Assembly (NCBI GenBank): GCA_024643555.1
Contig: JAHEMQ010000003.1
Location: 1-42,854, forward strand
From: Crocinitomicaceae bacterium
Lineage (GTDB): Bacteria > Bacteroidota > Bacteroidia > Flavobacteriales_D > Crocinitomicaceae
Length of the DNA: 42,854 bases
Direction: 5' to 3'
In this document: positions 16,165 to 24,908 of the stretch, piece after piece
Numbering within the stretch: position 1 is the stretch's first letter
Layout of the letters: the number at the start of each line of letters is the position of its first letter
Translations under genes and position numbers: made by a program
Notes under the pieces: generated by a model
Databases searched by the model: none
Told to the model about the DNA's origin: nothing
What the model saw: the letters and a program-made list of their open reading frames with translations, nothing else

Positions 16165-17697
16165 TCATTTTTTATTTTTATTCGACACATCAAAAGTGCT
16201 TTCAATTTCCCAATTTACTCGAATTTTAACAGGTTCTTTGAATAACAAAACTTCCTCTGCTAATGTTTTTAATTCAGGTAAAATTGGGTCCCATTTCCCG
16301 TTTTTGTTCTGGTCTAAAATGATTTTAAACGTGTATTCGCCAGGCAATAAGTTCAGAAGACTTATTTGATTTGTCTCATGAAAAGCGAAAGTTCGAATCA
16401 CCTTTTCTTTCAGAAGAACTTGAATGATTCCGGCAGAAATGGAGTCGGTTAATTGAATTGTTAAATCCCCGAAGTCTCGATCTTGCTTCCAATCAATTTC
16501 TTTTAGAAATTTAGTGGAAGCATTTTGTGTCTTTCCAAGTATTGCACCTTCCGCAATCGATAATTCATATTTTTTGGCGTATTTCTTTGGTCGAATTTCG
16601 AATTCATTCGCAAGGTAATCCACATCAAATGAGACTTCACTATTGTCTTCCAGATTCCGCAATTTCATTTTACTAGTATCGAGCCATTGTATGAAATCGG
16701 AACAAGATAAGTGAAAGCAATCTTGCAGCCCTTCTTTTTCTATCCATTGAACCGCGATTTTAGCTCCTTGCTGCTTTGGTGTATTTCGAAGAAGAAGCGT
16801 GTCATCTGCGATGATTAGTTCCAAATCAATATCCTTCAGCTCGCCTATTGAAATCAATAAACTATCTTCTCCTTTTCCAATTAATTGATTAATGTCACGT
16901 GTTTGCCTGTTCAATTGAATATTAGTTCGGTCTAGATTTTTCGGAACATGAACGCCAATGATTCCAGGTGGAATCAATCGTGCGTTTTGTACTTTGTCCC
17001 CTTCAGTAGGAATTGAAATAGGGAGTAGTAGCGTATCTGTTTTATCAGAACCAAGGGTAAGAGCATCCCAATAGTAACCTTGACTTTCTGAAGCTTGTAT
17101 GTGTAAATCTTGATTTTTGTCCGTGAATGCTTTGATGAAATAATTCCCTGGACGCAAGGCTTCAAAGTGGGCCATTCCATTTGTCTGACTTTGTGTAAAA
17201 TAACGCGGAGTCTCATCAGTGATATTTGGGTAAAGTCCAACAGTTACTTTCGGCATCCACTCTTTTGAGAAGGCGTCAAAAACGCGAATATTTAATGAAA
17301 GTGAATCGATTACTTTACCTGTGGAAAAAGTAAATTTCATCAAGGAATCATTCCCTTCAGTAACATCTTTTACGGCACCATTTAAGTAAAGGGTGTAAGT
17401 AGTATTGGGAACTAGTTCATTTTCAAATGCAATAGATAAGGTCTTTTTAGACAGGGAACTACTGAATTTTGCATCCGCAGGAACTAAAACAATTTGCTCG
17501 CCGGGTTTATTTAACTCAATATACTCGTCGAAAGTGATCTGTATGTCCTTTTCTAGAAAATTGAGCTGTTTGTCCTTTAGGTTGGAATGTACAATTCTTG
17601 GTGCAACCTCGTCCTTTGGTCCGCCAGAAATACTTCCAATTTGTCCACAAGAAAAAAGGAAGAAAAGGAAACCAATTAATGCAAGGAAACGAGCCAT
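16165..17697 (-). CDS. Ig-like domain lipoprotein
   Basis: A 510-residue surface or periplasmic lipoprotein: the signal ends in LFSC with Cys17 the lipidated residue. SISGGPKDEVAPRIV followed by a domain with ITFDEYIELNKPGEQIVLVP and LVPNTTYTLYLNGAVKD is the Big_5/SbsA Ig-like pattern common in Bacteroidota. Further beta domains follow, including a carboxypeptidase-regulatory-like segment (LRPGNYFIKAFTDKNQD). A TTG two codons upstream extends the frame to 17703, but the ATG at 17695-17697 gives the proper signal. It overlaps the methionine sulfoxide reductase gene by 22 nt. Confidence 0.88.
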   Translation of the reverse strand: MARFLALIGFLFFLFSCGQIGSISGGPKDEVAPRIVHSNLKDKQLNFLEKDIQITFDEYIELNKPGEQIVLVPADAKFSSSLSKKTLSIAFENELVPNTTYTLYLNGAVKDVTEGNDSLMKFTFSTGKVIDSLSLNIRVFDAFSKEWMPKVTVGLYPNITDETPRYFTQSQTNGMAHFEALRPGNYFIKAFTDKNQDLHIQASESQGYYWDALTLGSDKTDTLLLPISIPTEGDKVQNARLIPPGIIGVHVPKNLDRTNIQLNRQTRDINQLIGKGEDSLLISIGELKDIDLELIIADDTLLLRNTPKQQGAKIAVQWIEKEGLQDCFHLSCSDFIQWLDTSKMKLRNLEDNSEVSFDVDYLANEFEIRPKKYAKKYELSIAEGAILGKTQNASTKFLKEIDWKQDRDFGDLTIQLTDSISAGIIQVLLKEKVIRTFAFHETNQISLLNLLPGEYTFKIILDQNKNGKWDPILPELKTLAEEVLLFKEPVKIRVNWEIESTFDVSNKNKK

Positions 17698-18155
17698 GTA
17701 CAAAGTTGGGTTAAAAATTCGACATCCTCTTCATCAAAGTCATCCAGTTTGTTGCTGTCGATGTCTAAAACACCAAGAACGTGTTCTCCTTTTATCAATG
17801 GAATGACCACTTCACTTTTTGATAAATCACTGCAGGCAATGTGTCCGGAAAATTTTTCAACGTCCGGAACTAACATCGATTTTTTTTGTGCCCAAGCGGT
17901 ACCGCATACACCTTTTCCCAAAGAAATTCTTGTACATGCAACTGGTCCTTGAAAGGGCCCTAACACTAGTTGATTTTGTTCCACCATATAAAAACCTACC
18001 CAAAAAAAATCAAAAGCTTGTTTTAATGCGGCCGAGGTATTTGCCAAGTTGGCAATGAAGGAGCTTTCGTGTTCCGTCAATGCTTTGATTTGAGGCAATA
18101 GCGAAGTGTATTTCTCTTTTTTAGTTTGACCAGAAATGATGAATTGCTCCGACAT
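17676..18155 (-). CDS. msrC: Free methionine-(R)-sulfoxide reductase (GAF domain)
   Basis: A 159-residue cytoplasmic GAF-domain enzyme that reduces free methionine-R-sulfoxide. Three cysteines lie at residues 74, 84 and 108 (VACTRI, GVCGTAW, HIACSD). Their spacing of 10 and 24 equals that of Cys84, Cys94 and Cys118 in E. coli fRMsr, so the catalytic set is complete. SEVVIPLI and VLGVLDIDSNK continue the family pattern. One small difference is CSD in place of the usual CDS after the last cysteine. It is the first gene of a five-gene minus-strand unit. Confidence 0.92.
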   Translation of the reverse strand: MSEQFIISGQTKKEKYTSLLPQIKALTEHESSFIANLANTSAALKQAFDFFWVGFYMVEQNQLVLGPFQGPVACTRISLGKGVCGTAWAQKKSMLVPDVEKFSGHIACSDLSKSEVVIPLIKGEHVLGVLDIDSNKLDDFDEEDVEFLTQLCTWLVSLH

Positions 18156-18236
18156 ATATCAATTTTAGCAAAAATCACGTTTTTACTTCGATTAATCAAG
18201 AATTTTAACGTATATTCAATTTTAAATTTATTCTGT

Positions 18237-18962
18237 ATGCTTGAACGTATTCAATTTGAAAAGGTCTTGTTTTTAGACATCGAAACGGTGCCGCAAATTT
18301 ACCAATACCAGGATTTAGACGAAAAGGGACAAGAACTTTTTTATTCGAAAAACCGTTTTCAAGTTTCTCCTGAGAAGAACATTGAAATGATCTACAATGA
18401 AAAGGGTGGAATTCTTGCGGAATTTGGAAAAATTGTCTGTATTTCGGTGGGAATGGTGCGTGATTCGAATACGGGAAAAACCATTCGTTTGAAATCATTT
18501 GCTCATGAGGACGAAGAAACCTTATTGAAGCAGTTTAAAAAATTGTTGGAAGATCATTACAACACAAGTTACCATGTGATTTGTGGACATAATTCGAAAG
18601 AATTTGACATCCCGTACATCTGTCGGCGCATGTTGATTAATGGAATTTCGCTCCCATCCATTTTAAATATAGCCGGCAAAAAACCATGGGAGGTCAATCA
18701 TTTAGACACCTTGGAATTATGGAAATTCGGAGATTATAAAGCATTTACATCCCTTGCATTGTTATGCCATGTCTTTCATATCCCAACACCAAAGGACGAT
18801 ATTTCAGGTGCAGATGTCGCACGCGTCTATTACGAAGAAGATGCCTTAGACCGTATTCGAATTTATTGTGAAAAAGATGTCGTTGCCTTGATACAATTGT
18901 TATTGAAAATGAGGGGCGACAGTCTCGTTGAAGAAGCCAATATCAGTTCTGCAAATGATTAG
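18237..18962 (+). CDS. 3'-5' exonuclease, DEDDy family (PolB-like)
   Basis: A 241-residue RNase H-fold nuclease. Exo I is FLDIETVPQ (Asp14, Glu16), Exo II is CGHNSKEFDIPYICRR and Exo III is YCEKDVVAL, the DEDDy arrangement. There is no polymerase domain, so it is a stand-alone exonuclease of the predicted PolB-like group. I choose the ATG at 18237 because an upstream extension to 18126 runs antisense into the neighbouring gene and has no family likeness. A ruvC gene follows 72 nt later. Confidence 0.9.
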   Translation: MLERIQFEKVLFLDIETVPQIYQYQDLDEKGQELFYSKNRFQVSPEKNIEMIYNEKGGILAEFGKIVCISVGMVRDSNTGKTIRLKSFAHEDEETLLKQFKKLLEDHYNTSYHVICGHNSKEFDIPYICRRMLINGISLPSILNIAGKKPWEVNHLDTLELWKFGDYKAFTSLALLCHVFHIPTPKDDISGADVARVYYEEDALDRIRIYCEKDVVALIQLLLKMRGDSLVEEANISSAND

Positions 18963-19034
18963 TGGAGCTTTCCTTGCAACTCGGATGCATTCATTGATAA
19001 ACATTGCTTAGCTTTAAGACCGAATTGACAACAG

Positions 19035-19595
19035 ATGACAGAAGACAAGATCATTCTTGGAATTGACCCCGGAACTACTGTAATGGGGTATGGACTGATT
19101 CACGTAAAAAAGAATCAACTACAGATGTTGAACTTTGGCGTGATTCAATTAAGTAAGTTGGAAAATCACCCCGATCGATTGAAGCGAATTTTAGATCGAT
19201 TGAATGGACTCATTGAAGAATACAAGCCAGATGAAATGGCCATTGAAGCACCATTTTTTGGAAAAAATGTGCAGTCCATGCTGAAACTTGGTAGGGCACA
19301 AGGAGTTGCCATCGCAGCGTGCTTAAATCACAATATCCCCTTCGAAGAATACACCCCAAGACGCATCAAACAATCCATCACAGGGAGTGGCGCCGCATCG
19401 AAAGAACAGGTCGCGGCCATGTTACAGAAAATGTTGAATTTTCAAGACATGCCGAAATACCTCGATGCCACTGATGGACTGGCTGCGGCTGTTTGTCACC
19501 ACTTCTCTAAAGGAATTGGAGAACACAACAAAGTAAAAGGAGACTCATGGACAGCATTTGTAAGTCAAAACCCGAAAAGACTTAAATCGAAATAA
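19035..19595 (+). CDS. ruvC: Holliday junction resolvase RuvC
   Basis: A 186-residue endonuclease that cuts Holliday junctions. Catalytic acids are visible: Asp11 in GIDPGTTVMGYG, Glu71 in AIEAPFFGKN, and Asp144/Asp147 in DATDGLAAAVCH, matching Asp7, Glu66, Asp138 and Asp141 of E. coli. RIKQSITGSGAASKEQV is the conserved basic stretch. ruvA and ruvB are not nearby, as is usual outside proteobacteria. The DUF1801 gene follows after 3 nt. Confidence 0.96.
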   Translation: MTEDKIILGIDPGTTVMGYGLIHVKKNQLQMLNFGVIQLSKLENHPDRLKRILDRLNGLIEEYKPDEMAIEAPFFGKNVQSMLKLGRAQGVAIAACLNHNIPFEEYTPRRIKQSITGSGAASKEQVAAMLQKMLNFQDMPKYLDATDGLAAAVCHHFSKGIGEHNKVKGDSWTAFVSQNPKRLKSK

Positions 19596-19598
19596 GGA

Positions 19599-20210
19599 AT
19601 GAATACGGATCCTCGCGTTGATGCGTTTATCGAAAAATCGGCCGAATTTGCAAAGCCTATTTTAATGGAACTGCGATCGCTTATCCATGAAGCACATCCG
19701 GAGATTCAAGAAACATGGAAATGGAGCTTTCCAAATTTTACCTATCGAGGTAAAATTATTTGTTCAATGAGTGCGTTTAAACAGCATTGTTCTTTTGGAT
19801 TTTGGTTGGCTGCTCAACTGCCGGATCCTCATCAAATATTAGAAAAAGTGGGAAAAACGTCCATGGGAAGTTTGGGTAAAATCACGCATGTTTCGCAATT
19901 GCCTGATCGAGTGGTACTGATCGAATACATTCGAACAGCCATTGAGTTATCCACGAAAGTTGTGAATTCACCTCAGAAAAGAACAGCAAGTGAAAAATGG
20001 GAAAAATCCAGTTTGGATTTTCCAGAACTTTTTGCAGATTCACCAAAACAAGCTATTTCTTTCGATGCCATGAGTGTTTCGAAACGCAAAGAGTACATGG
20101 CTTGGATAGAAGAGGCAAAAACAGAGCAAACTAAAATGAAACGCATACAAACAATGATGCAGAATCTCCTAGAGAATAAATCCTTGCATTGGAAATACAA
20201 TAAAAAATAA
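19599..20210 (+). CDS. DUF1801/YdeI-family protein
   Basis: A 203-residue protein with an N-terminal DUF1801 (YdhG-like) domain, seen in LRSLIHEAHPEIQETWKWSFPNFTYRGKIICSM, and a C-terminal YdeI-type helix pair (RKEYMAWIEEAKTEQTKMKRIQTMMQNL). No catalytic residues are known for either. The gene sits 3 nt after ruvC and its TAA shares one base with the rnhA ATG, so the three are probably co-transcribed. Confidence 0.85.
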   Translation: MNTDPRVDAFIEKSAEFAKPILMELRSLIHEAHPEIQETWKWSFPNFTYRGKIICSMSAFKQHCSFGFWLAAQLPDPHQILEKVGKTSMGSLGKITHVSQLPDRVVLIEYIRTAIELSTKVVNSPQKRTASEKWEKSSLDFPELFADSPKQAISFDAMSVSKRKEYMAWIEEAKTEQTKMKRIQTMMQNLLENKSLHWKYNKK

Positions 20211-20671
20211 TGTCTGAAATTAAAGTGTTTACAGATGGTTCTTCTCGAGGAAATCCAGGTCCTGGTGGCTATGGTGCCATCTTGATTTTTGGTAACCAGC
20301 GCAAAGAATTATCGGAAGGATTCCGTAAAACAACCAATAACCGAATGGAACTGATGGCTGTGTGTGCAGCGCTTGAAAAGATCAACGCGACAAAATATCC
20401 TGTGACTGTATATTCAGACTCGAAATATGTCATCGATTCCATTACCAAAGGTTGGGTTTTTGGATGGGTCAAAAAAAATTTTAAAGACAAGAAAAACAAA
20501 GATCTTTGGCTAAGGTATTTAGAATCCCACAGTCGTTTCAACATCAAATTTGTTTGGGTGAAAGGCCATGCTGGACACCCAGAAAATGAGCGCTGTGATG
20601 AATTAGCGGTTCAAGCTGCCTTACAAGGACCACATTCCGTTGATGCGGTTTTTGAAAGTGAAGAGCGTTAA
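20210..20671 (+). CDS. rnhA: Ribonuclease HI
   Basis: A 153-residue enzyme that degrades RNA in RNA-DNA hybrids. The acidic active site is complete: Asp9 in [15 protein letters not shown], Glu47 in NNRMELMAV, Asp70 in VYSDSKYVI and Asp130 in ERCDELA, with the flexible-loop His in KGHAGHPEN. The length is close to E. coli RNase HI (155). The stop codon shares TTAA with the end of the convergent metH gene. Confidence 0.97.
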   Translation: MSEIKVFTDGSSRGNPGPGGYGAILIFGNQRKELSEGFRKTTNNRMELMAVCAALEKINATKYPVTVYSDSKYVIDSITKGWVFGWVKKNFKDKKNKDLWLRYLESHSRFNIKFVWVKGHAGHPENERCDELAVQAALQGPHSVDAVFESEER

Positions 20672-23319
20672 ATCAGAACCGAAGAATACCATCGTGCGAT
20701 CGCATCGTAAGATTCATTTTTACGCTTCGCCATGTCATACACCTGCTCCTCTGTAATTTTCCCTATTCCAAAATACCCCGCGTCTGGATGTGCGAAAAAC
20801 CATCCACTGACAGAAGATGCCGGTGTCATCGCAAGACTTTCGGTCAATTCGACTCCAATTTGTTCAGTGGCATCCAATAAGTTAAAAATGGTATGTTTTT
20901 CTAGGTGATCTGGACAAGCAGGATATCCCGGTGCCGGTCGAATTCCTCGGTATTTTTCTTGAATTAGTTCCTCGTTACTAAAAGACTTTGGTGCTTCATA
21001 GCCCCAATATTCTTCGCGAACTATCTGATGTAGGTATTCCGCCAATGCTTCCGCCAATCGATCCGCTAGTGCTTTCACCAGAATGGAATTATAATCATCG
21101 TGTTCTGCTTCAAAGCGAGTGACGTGTTCATCTAATCCAATTCCTGTTGTAACGACAAATGCCCCAATGTAATCTTGAATTCCTGATTCTTTGGGTGCGA
21201 TGTAGTCTGAAAGTGCCATATTGGCTTGCCCACTTGCTTTTTTTGTTTGTTGTCGCAAGGTACCTTGAACAAACATCTTTGATTCTTTCCAAATTTCGAT
21301 GTCGTCACCTACGCTATTGGCAGGAAACAAACCAAAAATTGCCTTGGCTTTCACCCATGATTCTGAAACCATCGTTTGAAGCATCGATGTTGCGTCTTGA
21401 TACAGTTTCGTCGCTTCGCTTCCAACTACCTCATCACTTAATATTGCTGGAAATTTTCCGTGCAATTCCCATGTTTGAAAGAAGGGGGTCCAGTCGATAA
21501 AAGCAACTAGTTTAGACAGCGGCACATCTAAAGAATGAATGCCTATTTTTTTAGGTGTCGCAATCGTTTCAGGATCAAAGTCTAGGACCAATTTGTTTGC
21601 ACGCGCATCCGTTAAACTGAGTAATTCTTTAGCGGCGCGGTGTTTTTCATGGTGTGTCCTAACACGGTTATATTCCTCTTTTAATGTGGAAATGAAAGCA
21701 TCTTTCTTTGGCCCAAGAAGACTTTCCACGACGGTTACAGAACGTGAGGCATCCAATACATGTACCGCCTGACCATGCGTATAAAACGGATCAATCTTGA
21801 CTGCCGTGTGAACTTTCGATGTCGTTGCGCCTCCAATTAGCAATGGAATCGTTAATCCTGCGCGTTCCATCTCTTTGGCCAAATGAACCATTTCATCTAA
21901 ACTAGGCGTAATTAAGCCACTTAATCCAATGACATCAACCTTTTCTTCAATGGCTGATTGAATGATTTTCTCAGCAGGAACCATGACACCTAAATCCACT
22001 ACCTCATAGTTATTACATGCGAGAACCACACCAACAATATTTTTTCCAATATCGTGTACATCCCCCTTTACGGTTGCCATCAAGATTTTTCCTGCAAATG
22101 AACTTTTACCATCTTTTTCGGCTTCGATATACGGAAGAAGATAGGCTACGGCTTTTTTCATCACACGCGCCGATTTCACAACCTGAGGCAAGAACATTTT
22201 GCCACTTCCGAATAAATCTCCAACAGTATTCATTCCATCCATCAGTGGGCCTTCAATGACCTCAATCGGACGAGCGTATAAATGGCGGCATTCCTCTACG
22301 TCTTCATCGATGAACTCAACAATTCCTTTGACTAAAGCATAAGAAAGCCTTTCTTTTACATCTGCCTCTCGCCAACTCAAATCTATTTCTTTCTTCTTCC
22401 CGTCGCCTTTAACGGTCTCTGCTAACTCCAATAGTCTTTCTGTTGCATCGGGACGACGATTCAGCAAAACATCCTCAACGTAGGTCAATAAGGTCGGATC
22501 AATGTCGCTATACACTTCCAGCATGCTCGGATTGACGATTCCCATGTCCATACCATTGGAAATGGCATGAAAAAGAAAGGCTGAATGCATTGCTTCCCTG
22601 ACTTTATTGTTGCCGCGGAAGGAAAAAGAAACGTTAGAAACGCCACCACTGACATGTGCGCCAGGCAGATTTTCGCGTATCCATTTCGTTGCTCGAAAGA
22701 AGTCTAAGGCATTGTTTTGATGCTCTTCCATTCCGGTCGCAACCGGAAAAATATTGGGATCGAAAATGATGTCCTCACATGGAAATCCGACTGTTTTAGT
22801 GAGAATAACATAAGATCGTTGACAAATTTCAATGCGTCTTTCATAACTATCAGCTTGACCATTTTCATCAAAAGCCATCACGATGACAGCTGCCCCATAG
22901 CGCTTGATCTTTTTCGCCTGTTCCACAAAAATTGCTTCTCCTTCCTTGAGTGAAATCGAGTTTACAACACCTTTTCCTTGAATACACTTTAATCCTGCTT
23001 CAATGATTTCCCATTTAGAAGAATCAATCATAATTGGAACACGAGCGATATCTGGTTCTGCTGCGATGAGGTTCAGGAAACGAATCATGGCTTCCTTTCC
23101 ATCAATCATGCCTTCATCCATATTGATGTCAATGATTTGGGCTCCACCTTCCACTTGTTCCCGAGCTACAGCAAGTGCGGCATCAAAATCTCCTTCTTGA
23201 ATCATGCGGAGAAAGACACGTGATCCTGTCACGTTTGTACGTTCTCCAATATTGATAAAGTTGCTTTCAGGACTGACAATCAACGGTTCTAATCCAGCTA
23301 ATTTTAACGAATGTATCAT
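20668..23319 (-). CDS. metH: Methionine synthase, cobalamin- and folate-binding polypeptide (C-terminal part of MetH)
   Basis: An 883-residue protein carrying MetH modules 2-4. The methyltetrahydrofolate domain opens with [13 protein letters not shown]; the helical cap follows; the B12 domain has [11 protein letters not shown] with His422 as cobalt ligand; the activation domain has [15 protein letters not shown] for S-adenosylmethionine binding. The homocysteine-binding module is missing here and is encoded by the gene just upstream, whose stop overlaps this start by 4 nt (ATGA). Together they make a split enzyme, as in many Bacteroidota. Expression should be controlled by the SAM-I riboswitch ahead of the pair. 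Confidence 0.96.
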   Translation of the reverse strand: MIHSLKLAGLEPLIVSPESNFINIGERTNVTGSRVFLRMIQEGDFDAALAVAREQVEGGAQIIDINMDEGMIDGKEAMIRFLNLIAAEPDIARVPIMIDSSKWEIIEAGLKCIQGKGVVNSISLKEGEAIFVEQAKKIKRYGAAVIVMAFDENGQADSYERRIEICQRSYVILTKTVGFPCEDIIFDPNIFPVATGMEEHQNNALDFFRATKWIRENLPGAHVSGGVSNVSFSFRGNNKVREAMHSAFLFHAISNGMDMGIVNPSMLEVYSDIDPTLLTYVEDVLLNRRPDATERLLELAETVKGDGKKKEIDLSWREADVKERLSYALVKGIVEFIDEDVEECRHLYARPIEVIEGPLMDGMNTVGDLFGSGKMFLPQVVKSARVMKKAVAYLLPYIEAEKDGKSSFAGKILMATVKGDVHDIGKNIVGVVLACNNYEVVDLGVMVPAEKIIQSAIEEKVDVIGLSGLITPSLDEMVHLAKEMERAGLTIPLLIGGATTSKVHTAVKIDPFYTHGQAVHVLDASRSVTVVESLLGPKKDAFISTLKEEYNRVRTHHEKHRAAKELLSLTDARANKLVLDFDPETIATPKKIGIHSLDVPLSKLVAFIDWTPFFQTWELHGKFPAILSDEVVGSEATKLYQDATSMLQTMVSESWVKAKAIFGLFPANSVGDDIEIWKESKMFVQGTLRQQTKKASGQANMALSDYIAPKESGIQDYIGAFVVTTGIGLDEHVTRFEAEHDDYNSILVKALADRLAEALAEYLHQIVREEYWGYEAPKSFSNEELIQEKYRGIRPAPGYPACPDHLEKHTIFNLLDATEQIGVELTESLAMTPASSVSGWFFAHPDAGYFGIGKITEEQVYDMAKRKNESYDAIARWYSSVLI

Positions 23320-24329
23320 GTTAGTTTGTATGAAATGGATGTAGCGGGTTTTAATGGACGCGGACGATATTCTTTCGCGATTTCAGAAATTGCACGGATG
23401 TGATCAGGGGTTGTTCCACAGCATCCGCCGACAATGTTGACCAATCCTTCCTCCAAATAGCTGCGTATTTGCTGCGCCATCATTTGAGGACTCTCGTCAT
23501 ATTGTCCAAATTCGTTGGGAAGTCCAGCATTGGGATGTGCACTGACGGCGAAGCTTGATTTCTCATTTAGGATTTGTAAATAAGGACGCATCATGGATGC
23601 ACCTAATGCACAGTTTAATCCTATTGAAAGCAAGGGCATGTGGGAAAGAGAAATTAAAAAGGCCTCAGTAGTCTGTCCGGTTAGTGTTCGTCCACTTTGA
23701 TCCGTGATCGTTCCAGATACCATGATCGGCAGTTTCGTTCCCCGCTCATCAAACACTTCATCAATGGCAAAAAGTGCCGCCTTGGCATTTAGGGTGTCGA
23801 ATACTGTTTCCACTAATAAAATGTCAACTCCACCGTCCATGAGTGCTTGTACTTGCTGTTTGTAGGCAAGAACCAAGTCATCGAAATGAACCGCCCGAAA
23901 ACCTGGATCATTGACATCTGGAGAAATGGATGCCGTTCGATTTGTTGGACCGATAGACCCGGCTACGAATCTAGTTCGATCGGTGAATTCAGCACAAACC
24001 TCCTTGGCGATTTTTGCACTTTCAAAGTTGATGCGGTATACGGCTTCTTCTAATCCATAATCTGCTTGGGCAATGGTGGTTCCGGAAAAGGTATTTGTTT
24101 CGATGATATCTGCACCTGCTTGTAAATATTGTCGGTGAATGTCTTTGATAATTTCGGGACGAGTAATGGACAACAAATCATTGTTTCCTTTCAAGGATTT
24201 GTCATGGCTCTCAAATGCTCCCTCACGGAAGTCAAATTCTTCCAAATGGTGTCGTTGGATCATGGTTCCCATGGCCCCGTCAAGAACTAAAATACGTGTG
24301 GCTAATGCTGTTTCTAATGCGTTTTTCAT
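23316..24329 (-). CDS. metH: Methionine synthase, homocysteine-binding polypeptide (N-terminal part of MetH)
   Basis: A 337-residue zinc-dependent homocysteine S-methyltransferase module. It opens with [24 protein letters not shown]-like sequence; zinc ligands are Cys240 in LNCALGA and Cys303/Cys304 in [10 protein letters not shown]. It ends where the methyltetrahydrofolate module of one-chain MetH would begin, and the next gene overlaps by 4 nt. A SAM-I riboswitch lies 46 nt upstream. The enzyme pair makes methionine from homocysteine using B12. Confidence 0.95.
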   Translation of the reverse strand: MKNALETALATRILVLDGAMGTMIQRHHLEEFDFREGAFESHDKSLKGNNDLLSITRPEIIKDIHRQYLQAGADIIETNTFSGTTIAQADYGLEEAVYRINFESAKIAKEVCAEFTDRTRFVAGSIGPTNRTASISPDVNDPGFRAVHFDDLVLAYKQQVQALMDGGVDILLVETVFDTLNAKAALFAIDEVFDERGTKLPIMVSGTITDQSGRTLTGQTTEAFLISLSHMPLLSIGLNCALGASMMRPYLQILNEKSSFAVSAHPNAGLPNEFGQYDESPQMMAQQIRSYLEEGLVNIVGGCCGTTPDHIRAISEIAKEYRPRPLKPATSISYKLT

Positions 24330-24375
24330 AGATTTGAAATACCAAAGAAATGTGTCGGAAACAGTATCGTTTCAA

Positions 24376-24475
24376 CTTATCTTTTTCCTAAAAAAGGAAT
24401 CGGATTTGGCACCTTTTCCTCGAAGGCAGGTTGCCAAGGTTTCGTAGGGCCTGTCCCTCCACCTTTCTTTATAAG
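24376..24475 (-). ncRNA. SAM-I (S-box) riboswitch upstream of split metH
   Basis: Read on the minus strand, P1 is CTTAT (24475-24471) paired with ATAAG (24380-24376). GTGGAGGGACAGGCCCTACG is the SAM-I P2 core with kink-turn and GGCCC loop; it is followed by GAAACC, GGCAACC, a P3 hairpin, AAGGTGCCAAATCC and a P4 hairpin (TTCCT/AGGAA), in consensus order. It senses S-adenosylmethionine. Between it and the metH ATG (24329) I find only weak pairings (GAAAC/GTTTC and TTGAAA/TTTCAA) and no T run, so control of translation initiation seems likelier than a terminator. Confidence 0.95.
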
Positions 24476-24497
24476 TTTATTTAAATGAACGTGACTG

Positions 24498-24505
24498 CAA
24501 ATTTA
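24498..24505 (-). promoter_or_regulatory. Candidate -7 element for the riboswitch-metH transcript
   Basis: TAAATTTG on the minus strand matches TAnnTTTG exactly and lies 22 nt before the riboswitch P1 stem, where the transcript should begin. The upstream -33 element is poor. It is only 34 bp from the divergent dgkA start codon, so the two promoters must be close together. Confidence 0.55.
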
Positions 24506-24539
24506 CGTCAATTTTATTTTTATTGCTAATTTCAAACGG

Positions 24540-24908
24540 ATGAAACACACAAACTTTTTTTCGGCATTGAAAGTTGCCGTGATTGGGATACTTGGACTCT
24601 TTTCTGAAAGTCGCAATGCGCGCATTCAACTCGTCATTTTCTCACTGGTTATAGTCGCTGGGATGATGATGGAATTGAATCGCTTCGAATGGCTTTGGCT
24701 ATTCATTTCAAGTGCGATTGTATTGGCACTAGAGGCCGTAAACACAAGTATTGAATTATTGGCGGACGCTTACACGCTCGAATTCCATCCGAAAATTAAA
24801 CAAGTGAAGGACATCGCAGCAGGTGCGGTTTTAATCGCTAGTCTGTTCGCATTCATCATAGGCGTCATTATCTTCTTCCCACATTTAAGCGCAATGATTC
24901 CATTGTAA
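24540..24908 (+). CDS. dgkA: Diacylglycerol/undecaprenol kinase family protein
   Basis: A 122-residue integral membrane kinase with about three hydrophobic helices. SESRNARIQL near the N terminus and LEAVNTSIELLADAYTLEFHPKIKQVKDIAAGAVLIAS are the DgkA family signature with the conserved Glu residues for Mg-ATP binding. In bacteria outside proteobacteria this type often phosphorylates undecaprenol, recycling the cell-wall lipid carrier; which substrate applies here is unknown. The last 24 nt overlap the end of dprA on the other strand. Confidence 0.92.
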   Translation: MKHTNFFSALKVAVIGILGLFSESRNARIQLVIFSLVIVAGMMMELNRFEWLWLFISSAIVLALEAVNTSIELLADAYTLEFHPKIKQVKDIAAGAVLIASLFAFIIGVIIFFPHLSAMIPL

